From assembly GCA_963989385.1 (NCBI GenBank), contig OZ022498.1, positions 104,207,298 through 104,271,297 of the forward strand: a stretch of DNA of 64,000 nt, written 5' to 3'. The DNA comes from Ctena decussata (taxonomy: Eukaryota > Mollusca > Bivalvia > Lucinida > Lucinidae). The translations under genes were made by a program, and so were the position numbers. Under the pieces are notes generated by a model. It did not search any database, had not been told where the DNA came from, and saw only the letters and a list, made by a program, of their open reading frames with translations. Positions 35,432 through 44,166 of the stretch are shown in pieces. The stretch's first letter is position 1. Each line of letters starts with the position of its first letter.

Positions 35432-36505
35432 TCATGTCAGAGAACTTTTTCTATGGGTTTTATTGCTTGTGTTTGTTTCACGTTGAGACGTAGATGTATT
35501 TCTAGTCAGTTTCGTACGTGGCTCCCCACTAGGGTAACTAATAGTGGATACAGTGACATTCTTTGGTTTGCAGCATAAAGCGGACTGCAGGTCTCGGCGA
35601 AATCGTTTGCCACTGAGGACATAGAAGAAAAAGTTCATCGAGTAATTCAACCGAAAAAGAACAAAAACAACAGTGTCCGCAATTTGTGCTTGGTCTTCAC
35701 TTGAGTCATCGCTAAATATATACTGTCTCAGAGTTGTTATTATTGAGATTGGTAGCGTAAACACAACAAAGGCCATGCTGATCATTAATGTTATAACTAC
35801 TAGCTGGCGTTTGTATCTGCGATTTGTTTGAGACAAATGTAATTGTCCGGAATTTGTTGTTGGGGCCACAGCTTTTCGCGCTTGATTGAATTTAATTACG
35901 ATTATTGCATTGCCAATTATGATTAATGTAATCGGCAAAATAGAATAAATTATTAAGTCAATCCATACAAAATAAGAGAAAAAGAAGTCTTCGTATTGGC
36001 TATTGATATATCCACAAAGTGAGAAATTGTCACTGAAGGTGTAAGTCATCCCATAGAGCAGGTGAATATTTAGGGAGGCGAAGAAACCAGTGATAATTCC
36101 AACGATGACACATCCAGATCTTAGGGAGTATATTCTTGAAAAACGTTGCAAGAACAATGTTGAAACTGCTCTCTCTACAGTTATAGCAACTATAAGCCAA
36201 GATGAGGTATCTGAGAACAGAAACAGAAAAAATATCAAAAGTTTACAAGTATAAATCCCATATTGTTCCAAATTAATTTGGTAGGCCCGCATCAGCCAGG
36301 TATCTACTGAAGATAATAGTAGAACTGCGGAGTCTGCAATGGCTAAGGCAGCCAGATAAACTGTAAAAGATGATTTTCTGCAGTGTTTACTTGTAACCGT
36401 CATCAGTGACAACGTATTCCCTGTTATTCCAATAGCCATAAGTATTAAGGAAGAGTATTTCCATACATCCACGATGGTCTTACTATATTCACTATAGCTG
36501 TCCAT
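35432..36505 (-). CDS. Class A (rhodopsin-like) GPCR, intronless, orphan peptide-receptor type
   Basis: A 357-residue seven-transmembrane receptor in one exon, presumably at the plasma membrane. Visible landmarks: TM1 about 14-37 with GN (N30); TM2 about 48-68 with LAIAD (D58); C87 before TM3 and C164 in loop 2, the usual disulfide pair; ERA at 111-113 in place of DRY, keeping the arginine; TM5 about 178-204 with P191; FTLP (P252) in TM6 in place of CWxP; NFFFY 291-295 in TM7 in place of NPxxY. The N-terminus is short, and loop 2 has an NFS sequon (N160). CC at 311-312 could be palmitoylated, and the tail is Ser/Thr-rich. The start is supported by an in-frame TGA at 36536-36538, ten codons upstream, and by A at -3 with G at +4. 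No introns are needed. The pattern fits lophotrochozoan peptide or orphan receptors (FMRFamide/GPR139-like), but ligand and subfamily cannot be assigned by eye. A transposon nest lies just downstream. Confidence 0.93.
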   Translation of the reverse strand: MDSYSEYSKTIVDVWKYSSLILMAIGITGNTLSLMTVTSKHCRKSSFTVYLAALAIADSAVLLLSSVDTWLMRAYQINLEQYGIYTCKLLIFFLFLFSDTSSWLIVAITVERAVSTLFLQRFSRIYSLRSGCVIVGIITGFFASLNIHLLYGMTYTFSDNFSLCGYINSQYEDFFFSYFVWIDLIIYSILPITLIIIGNAIIVIKFNQARKAVAPTTNSGQLHLSQTNRRYKRQLVVITLMISMAFVVFTLPISIITTLRQYIFSDDSSEDQAQIADTVVFVLFRLNYSMNFFFYVLSGKRFRRDLQSALCCKPKNVTVSTISYPSGEPRTKLTRNTSTSQRETNTSNKTHRKSSLT

Positions 36506-37236
36506 ATTGTTTTTTACTAAATTAATGGGTCTCTTTCAAAATTATAAAGCAATATGATGTAAACGTATCACAGCATCTGTCCAATAAAACGACAAACCAT
36601 GTAGATGTTTCATCAAACTTAAACCAGTCCAATAGGTTTGTTAGAATTATTCTGAAACTGTGATATAAGGAACAGTTTTTGTTGCTGGTTTTCACGCAGA
36701 TTGAAATACTCAATGTTTTTATCAACAGGCTGGTTTAAATATATACACGTTTTTGCTTATTATGTCCTCAATCATACTAATAAAACTTCGATCTACTGCT
36801 AATGAGGATTTACTCGCAGCTATACTGATTTGTCTAACCTAGCAATAAGTATCCAGCCTCACGGCTACAATAGTAATTAGTAAACGACCTTCTTCAATTA
36901 ATTTAAGTAAAATCCATATTTCCTTGTTTTCAAAGTATATCCTCCAGCTCAACATAATTATTTTGTGTTCAGGTTTGGTTCCTAAATAAATAATAATGTT
37001 TCGACAGCAGTATTTTATGATACTTAAGAGTGAAATTATAATGTTTATGCCTTGTTTATTTCGTAATTGGCAGCAAAATTCGTAATGTTAAAAGCTGGTT
37101 ATAGAAGCAAATCTATTAATGCAAAATAATAATAATACCTATCCCTTATATGCAAGACACGGATTTTCCCGGTGCAGAAAAATGGTTAATTAACTACTTT
37201 TTTCTTGCACACAAGATAATAATATCCGTGTGTTTA
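36506..37236. other. Region upstream of the GPCR, no gene seen
   Basis: AT-rich sequence 5' of the receptor on its strand. It should contain the 5' UTR and possibly the promoter, but no convincing TATA box or initiator was found. The only clear element is the in-frame stop at 36536-36538. Small open frames here have no recognisable product. Confidence 0.5.
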
Positions 37237-37277
37237 CTGTCTCAAAGGGCCGTTAAAACCCCAAGAACCAACAAACC
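37237..37277 (+). mobile_element. SINE-like 3' tail fragment
   Basis: ACTGTCTCAAAGGGCCGTTA with AAACCCCAAGAACCAACAAA matches the 3' end of the SINE-like family at 60313-60547, including its AAC-rich tail. Only the tail is present. Confidence 0.6.
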
Positions 37278-37446
37278 TGTACCTACAAATCTTAGCTCAT
37301 CATGTTTTTTCAAAATCACGTGTAGTCAGTGCACTGATTGTATAATAGGAGCTCACGTACCTGCGTCGTCAAGTGGTGTTGGGTTTTCAAATGATGACGC
37401 CAGGAAGACGGAAAATTGGGGCAGTTTATGCCACGAAGGGCACTGC

Positions 37447-37908
37447 CGGTTGCACTACAGTAAAAATGCTCATTATGCAAGCCCTGCCTCTTTTGGGGGA
37501 GAGCTTTAAGGAGTATAATGAATATTTGCCGGCCCCTGATCAGTTTTATTATGAAAGTTGAATATTTTTCTGAATGTTATGCTTATTCATTATTATAAAA
37601 ATGAAGCTTATTTACAAGGCTGTTTTGCTACATTTTTGTTGGGGTTGAAAAATACACAGGGGGTGCCAGTGAAAGTTTCGAGATTTATTCACTGCGAACT
37701 ACACCCTGTCAGCACTAAAAATAGAATAAGTCAAAAATATGCCGAACAACCCCCAACTTTTTTAGCTATTACTGGTAGATAAAGGTGTTGTCTATTCAAT
37801 TCCATGCCTCAATTTGGAAAGTTTAGTCCAGGAGAAAATTGGCAGTGCATTGACTTTGACCTATTTTGCACTGTGAGCTATGGGATTTTTTTTAGTGTAG
37901 TGCCACCT
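37447..37908. mobile_element. About 462 bp TIR element, copy 1
   Basis: It starts GGTTGCACTACAGTAAAAA and ends TTTTTTTAGTGTAGTGCCAC, imperfect inverted ends of about 20 bases. It is 95% or more identical by eye to 40373-40835 over the whole length. A shared internal open segment (LQGCFATFLLGLKN and more) is interrupted by stops and is not a recognised protein. Confidence 0.8.
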
Positions 37909-39414
37909 TAACCCAGAATTTGCTTGTGTATGTTTTCTTCGAGATAGCCCTGATTCCCAAAATGGAATCCCATACTCTGGTTTTGCATGTACTTACATCA
38001 AACAAGGAAGCTTACAGCTGATATGCAGAAAAAATCCACTTTTCACTGTGGACCCATAATTGCACTGAGTGGGTGGGGTTATGAGAACATGCTTTTGTTT
38101 CTTGGCCAGATGTGACTTGAATAATGGAAAGAAGTCATAGGCTGTCATATATATGCAGTCCTTAAAGCTTATTCGATACCAGTTGCCCATAAGGAGTGCT
38201 ACTGGAGAACAGTTAGATGTTTCGCACTTATGTCGTACCCCGACTTTCATTGAAGCCGACACAATTTAGAATCGCATCTGTCAATATGGAACATATGAGC
38301 TTTGCGCTATTCATTTTGTGCTCTGGATGTTTTTCAGACCTCTTGCTACAGGGACAGTTGGACAACCCAGAGCCTTGTAGAGCTTAGTACTTAATAGACT
38401 CACCAGGGCCAGAAAATAGCAGTATGCGAATCCCATAATTTCAGCGGTAAGTTATAGTTTTGGCCACAGTTGCACATAACTGTCCTGTTCGCACTCCGTT
38501 TTGCTTATTTGCATTCTTGCGTGTTTTACTGAGCATCGCTGGGAATCAGATGGTACGGCACACATTGCCGGAGAAGACTCTCAGCTTCATTTGTTTTTTC
38601 ATTGAGCACTGCTAAATTTTATTCATTTTAAGGTCTGTGTATTCTCTCGGAAGAAAATTTATGGGCATTTTATTAGATTTGGCGGCATGAGTTTCTACTG
38701 ACTGAGGATTCCATAACATTGATAAAAGAACCAGAGCTCTAACTAGATAATTAATCTGGGATTTTCATTCTTTTTCCTATGTTTCCCTGACAAAAAAACA
38801 TACGTTGTGACTCCTCATTAGAACTGCCTTGCTGATGATGTTCATTTGAACGTGCAATGAGAAGGTTCTATTTGAGGCCACAGTTTGGGTTGAAATGTAT
38901 GTTTCCTCTCATTAAAACCTCCTCTTAGAGGCAGTTCTAATGATGTTATGGCCTGTCATTAGAGCTGTCTCACTCAGACAGTTCTGATAAGGCCACAACA
39001 TTATGCTTTTCCATATTGTTATCAATACATGTATAAGCACCAAAATTAGCTCTTTTGTGTGTGCAGGTTAGTCTGGTCAGGTCAAACCATACCCTTTGAA
39101 AATATTATGCACACAAGCAGAAAACATAAATCTTTTATATGTTCCTTTCAGATTGTATGAATTTGTTTCATGCTTTAAATGCTTTTAATCTTAGTAATCT
39201 TTGCATCTGCAACTCAGAAATCAAACTGTGCATGCAGTACTATGTAAAGAGGAGTTGTCTCCCTTTGACTGTTCCTCTGGGAATACTACAGGTTTCTATT
39301 TTCAGTCTATTATTATTATTTATTATTATCATTTGTATTATTATTCTCAACAAACATAGGGGAAACAGAAGTTATTGCAAGAGCTTTTCTTTGCAAGTAA
39401 GATTTTGCTTTCAG
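37909..39414. other. Unannotated stretch between TIR copies
   Basis: Near 38805-38990, ATTAGAACTGCC, GGCAGTTCTAATGA and CATTAGAGCTGTCT/AGACAGTTCTGAT form a decayed set of inverted and direct words, probably an old foldback. Otherwise nothing recognised. Confidence 0.4.
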
Positions 39415-39555
39415 ATCAGACAGGGCTCGTCGATCGCAAAAGACATGCTGGCCTGGACCAGGCTCAAGTGAAGATTGTTTGTTGTGAGTCGCATTCTATT
39501 AAGACGTCTGTTGAAAGTCTTACATTTTGGGATATGACAGCATCAGTGTTTGCTG
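39415..39555 (+). other. Possible isolated internal exon (141 nt, phase 1-1), product unknown
   Basis: The segment is preceded by a pyrimidine-rich acceptor (ttttgctttcag) and followed by a consensus donor (G|GTGAGT). It is open in one frame for 47 codons, including DQTGLVDRKRHAG and SLTFWDMTASVFAG. Both boundaries are phase 1, so it could be skipped without a frameshift. No domain is recognised and no partner exon was found nearby. It lies between the two copies of the 460 bp TIR element. It could be a real exon of a gene extending beyond view, or chance. Confidence 0.25.
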
Positions 39556-40372
39556 GTGAGTAGCTTTCATCTGACTTAAAGCCTTTGTTATGTGGAATAT
39601 TCCTTTTCTTGAGCCTCAGTATCCCTCAGCACCAGTTTATATTCTTGTATCTTCACCTACCCTTAATTAGACAGTTCTGTAACGGTCTCTTTTTACTGGA
39701 TGTGCAGTTGGTTGGGTATAAAATAATAGAATAGAAATATAAAAGTTATTTCTATAAGCTTGGTAGTAGTTTGAAGACAATAGACTTGTATTTGAGGAAG
39801 AACAAAAGCAGTAAAATTGTTTGCGCCCAGAAATTTCTCCGAGCAGGAAGGGGGTGGGTTGCAAAAGTTAATTTTTCTGCTGTGCACCTTGTGATATGCA
39901 GCCAGACTTGCAGGATAAAAATACTAGGAATAATATTTTATCATATATTAGTAACTGTCTGTCAGCTAATTGCATGGCAGGAACTCTGTATTCTTTCAAA
40001 GGCGAAATTTCAGAAATTTAACATATTTTAACAGTGCCCACTTATCAATAGATATTACAGCAATGGAACTTTGCTTGAAGTATGACTGATATGCCGTACT
40101 TTTTACATAAGAGATTAAAGAAACAAAACACAGATGGCTTAATTGCTCATAGGCATATTTCTTTTTGTAACATGGCAAATAGTATGAGTAAGATATTTCA
40201 AAATATGCATGTTTTATGCTTTGGCCGCCAAGTGCTGCCATAGAGTTGATAGCAAATATTTTCTCCACAACTAGCAGAACTGTAATCCCTGGGATAAATA
40301 AATGATGGCAGTGAACCTACTTTACATTATATAACACAAGAATGCTAAAGGCCTTAATTTGGTGGAAGGTAT
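39556..40372. other. Unannotated stretch, no gene seen
   Basis: Follows the possible exon. No second exon with matching phase and splice sites was found by eye. Opposing short frames at 39667-40268 are not recognisable. Confidence 0.35.
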
Positions 40373-40835
40373 AGGTTGCACTACAGTAAAAAAATGCTCA
40401 TTATGCAAGCCCCGCCTCTTTTGGGGAGAGCTTTCAGGAGTATAATGAATATTTGCCGGCCCCTGATTGGTTTTATTATGAAAGTTGAATATTTTTCTGA
40501 ATGTTATGCTTATCTATTATCATAAAAAATGGAGCTTATTTACAAAGCTGTTTTGCTACATTTTTGTTGGGGTTGAAAAATTCACAGGAAGTGCCAATGA
40601 AAGTTTCGAGATTTATTCATTGCGAACTACACCCTGTCAGCACTAAAAATAGAATAAGTCAAAAATATGCCACACAACCTCCAACTTTTTTAGCTATTAC
40701 TGGTAGATAAAGGTGTTGTCTATTCAATTCCATGCCTCAATTTGGAAAGTTTAAACCAGGAGAAAATTGGCAGTGCATTGACTTTGACCCATTTTGCACT
40801 GTGAGCTATGGGATTTTTTTAGTGTAGTGCCACCT
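40373..40835. mobile_element. About 463 bp TIR element, copy 2
   Basis: AGGTTGCACTACAGTAAAAA at the left and TTTTTAGTGTAGTGCCACCT at the right form the inverted ends. It is in the same orientation as 37447-37908 with few substitutions. No convincing target duplication at either copy. Confidence 0.85.
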
Positions 40836-40849
40836 GCCGTAAAGAACCC

Positions 40850-41081
40850 AACGCCAGTAGTGGATGGCGTTGGCTTCTTTCAAGACATACAAGAAACGTC
40901 TGAAGCGCTAAAATTACGCATAATTTCTTCCTTGGAAACCAGAAGGTGAGCAAGAAAAAATAACCATGATGGATATAGGTGCGGATAAAAAATCCATCAT
41001 TTGGGATCACTGTTCGGCATCACTCGGCAAGCCTCTGGATGCCGAACAGTTACCTTCTTGACGGATTTTTCTATCCGCACC
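40850..41081. repeat. Two adjacent hairpins
   Basis: A small hairpin AACGCCA-gtagtgga-TGGCGTT lies at about 40850-40873. A 104 bp foldback at 40978-41081 has outer arms GGTGCGGATA/TATCCGCACC and inner arms ACTGTTCGGCATC/GATGCCGAACAGT. The apical loop CTCGGCAAGCCTC also occurs in the loop of the 1241-1377 hairpin. Confidence 0.75.
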
Positions 41082-41769
41082 ACAAACCAATGCAAGATAC
41101 TTATAATCCAGGCCATGTGGTTGGATAAAATATCTCGTGTGTAGTCAATGGATTGATTGAATGTGTGGTCACGTACCTGCGTGAAGTTGGTTGTTTAGCT
41201 GTTGGCATCACGACGACTGCAAAACTGAACGCAATTATTCCATCCCGAATGTTAACGTAAACAATTCAAAGTCAGTCACGGATAGTGACGGATGTTGATC
41301 TAAATAAAATATGTATAAACATAATCTCTCGGAGAGACAAAGACTTGAAATAATGAACTTATTTATTTATTTCATCTTACAAAACCAAACATTTGGTGCC
41401 GTCCATCTCTTGCGCTGTAGGCCACGGAAACAAGTACTCGGAAATGCAATTCTATACTTTCTGAATTTTCCAAATTTTACACTTCAGATTTAAGGAATAA
41501 CCCCAATATCTCGAAACCTTTACAAAGGTAAAACATGTCTTAAACTTTATACAAAACGTGGCTACTTTACATGAAAAGAAGGGTAGTTTTGATACAATTT
41601 TTGACTATGATGGTGATGCGCTTGCAGCAATACTTCATGCTGATAGAGCAATGGGGTCTCTAACTTTAGATCATTCACTTAACACTTGACTGACAGTGAT
41701 TTGCACGTGCTTGTAATGCTGTCTCTGTCACATTCATATAGAAGCGGGGGAAAACGTTTCTGTCTTAGA
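41082..41769. other. Unannotated stretch, no gene seen
   Basis: GATAGAGCAATGGGG near 41642 resembles a reversed terminus of the TTAA-type MITE, so part may be a decayed copy. No gene signal. Confidence 0.35.
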
Positions 41770-42200
41770 GAATAAAACAAATTTGAGGATTCCATGACCC
41801 TTCCAAAGGTACAAACGTCTAAACATAAATCATCATGAAACGCGGTTCAATCTTCAATTTTGGTGATATAATGAGGGTTGGTGCATAAAGTGGGTCAAAC
41901 AACTGGCCAAAATGAGAGGACCATGTTTTTGAGTAATGACAAAGTGCTCCGTGAAATATAGTTTCAATTTCTGGGTCCCCGTAAAGTGATTTAATATAAA
42001 CAACAGCGGGACAAACATGAGGCCCCGTGCCTGCTGTAATTCTACAATTTTATTCAGGTAAAGAAAGCGAGAATAGGCCATCTTTGTTGCCAATTAAAAT
42101 GACCGATATCAATTTTCAAAACCTTTTTATGTAAAACTCAAGGATGTTTCATTTGTTTCATATCGGCTAATCACAGTCTTTTACAATAATAAAGCTGGAG
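41770..42200 (-). mobile_element. TTAA-type MITE copy, diverged
   Basis: The words ATCATGAAACGCGGTTCAAT, GGTGATATAATGAGGGTTGG, GGTCAAACAACTGGCCAAAA, CCAATTAAAATGACCGATAT and TTTTTATGTAAAACTCAAGG are the reverse complement of the family, in order. Terminal TTAA is not preserved. Confidence 0.7.
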
Positions 42201-43567
42201 TAAGAAGCTTGAAGGGACAACGCACAATAGAATACTTTATGAAATCTTACCACAATAAAGCGATGTGGCTTTTAAAGTTTGAAACCAAAATGGCAATTTA
42301 CCACTCCGAACTTGGCATTTAACATTACTTGTGGCCTTAATAAATGTTAACGTTAGATTTGCGTCAGAAACAAAACTAATAACCCCCCCCCCCCCTCACA
42401 CGAGAAAAAGTATGTGTTTCAGAAAATGACAGGTCTTGAATTCCCTGTCAACAATCCAAAAAACGAATTACCTTTAAAGGCATTTGTATGGTTAGTTTAT
42501 GATTTCAAAAAGTGTTTATGTGGCGTCTATGTTGAAAACTCATCAGAAAGTCATGCGACATTATACTCTTTGAATGTCAGTATGACATCATTTATTTGAG
42601 AATTAAAATTTGATTATTCAGCCTTCGTCGTGTGTTGAAGCCAGTGGACGGAGCTAAAATTCCATGAAGCGCGAAGCACTACTTTTAGAAATTTAGCGAC
42701 GACCTAAAGCTTCATCACACGATAAGCGCTGAAAAATCAAATTTTTATTCTTATATTTACACTTTATTTATAGACCCTTTCTGTACCGTTTTCGGTGTAA
42801 TTTAGTAAAGAAAATGCAGAATATGGGTCGAAGAAAAGTTAGTATCGACTTGTTCGGCCAGTACGTTAAAAACCCGTCGCCAGGACGATGCGTCAAGCGA
42901 ACGTCACATGGACCAATTGAAACGTTTGTTTACTTTAGACGTCGCTTGACGACAACGGCACATGATCAAAAGTCGTTCATCGGTGTATGGAACTAGTTGC
43001 TCTAAAAGGTTTATATATGGGGAGTCGGTGGCAAGTGTAAATATTATAGCGTATTGCTATACGGCAGACAGAAGTTGCACTCTGAGACCCATCAGTCAAT
43101 CAACAATCAATCAACTTGAAGCTCTTTTGTGTTGTTTCAAACTATTTAAAGGGAGGTGTAGAACACATGGCGGGGAACCTGCGCCTGATTCCCGCTCGCA
43201 GGGAGCTTGATTTTGAATTTCCGGGTAACCGGTGGCGCAAATAAACAGATTCATACACCGAAAAAATGACCTTCGTAGATCCTATAGAACTCTCTTGAAT
43301 GCTAGAACTGTACTTAGTGTCAGTTGCTGTAAATCGAAAGTATGCACATAAAGGTATCATCTATCATGAGTGTAAGATGAGGATATAAAAACCCGGTTAT
43401 CGAGATCACTGTACGCTATTCGCTATCACTCGCACAGGATCATTTTCAGCTGAACAGAAGGCAAACAAGTAAATAATTTTCTTGCATACTGTAAATTCCG
43501 TGTAAGGCAATGGTATTTCTGACAGGTGTGGCTCATGTTTTGCACGTCAGTGTACATGGATGGATAG
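42201..43567. other. Unannotated stretch, no gene seen
   Basis: A C-run lies at about 42383-42395. Inverted words TTTAGAAATTTAGCGACGAC / GCGCTGAAAAATCAAATTTT around 42600-42760 suggest a small foldback (TCAAATTTTAATTCTC-like ends). Short frames at 42414-43360 are not recognisable. Confidence 0.35.
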
Positions 43568-43741
43568 ATGACTTACGACTTAACATTCTTTTCAACAGTA
43601 TTTCCGTTATAGCAGGACAATTGGAGGCTCATGATGAAAGGCTGTGTGCAATGGAACCTCGTTTACGATGGGAATGATTTCCGCCTCCAGCGGGCCGCCA
43701 GATCAGCAGGCCAGCGCATAACCCACTGAGCTACCGGGGCT
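43568..43741 (-). mobile_element. tRNA-derived SINE
   Basis: The reverse complement begins GAGCCCCGGTAGCTCAGTGG, which contains a good polymerase III A box. It continues to a body with ACGAGGTTCCATTGCACACA and ends in TGTCCTGCTATAACGGAAAT with ACTGTTGAA and an ATCC-rich tail. The same body is found at 48256-48445 and 57715-57838. Confidence 0.7.
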
Positions 43742-44166
43742 CCTCATACATACATGAACATGCAAAATATCAGTACGCACCATAGGATAAGAACGGATAC
43801 TATATACCTATAGATTTTTTTCTTTGAAGTTGGTGGTATTTCCATTCTCATAAAAGATAAACAATTTGTTGAATTAGAAAACACTCCGATCAGACAGTTT
43901 GCATCTGATATAAAACACTCCGACCACACATATTATAATTGTTTTCTGATCTCTGCACTTTTTTTACATGATCTTTCTCGCACTCTCGATTTTTTGGGGA
44001 AAAACAAACAAATTTGCCCACATATTACTGATCATTGTTGTTAGAGGCCGAAAAGCCCAACAGCCATCCGTGCACAAAGCATTATTGTTCACTAGCTGCT
44101 TGATGCACTTCACATTCCTGTAGTCACACATCGAACAGTGTATCAACGTCAATGCAACAACAAGCA
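43742..44166. other. Unannotated stretch, no gene seen
   Basis: No recognisable repeat or frame. It borders the left end of the 4 kb TIR candidate. Confidence 0.4.

Noticed and set aside
39139..39471. 110-residue hydrophobic frame
   Set aside because: The hydrophobic run comes from an ATT-rich low-complexity tract. No family features.
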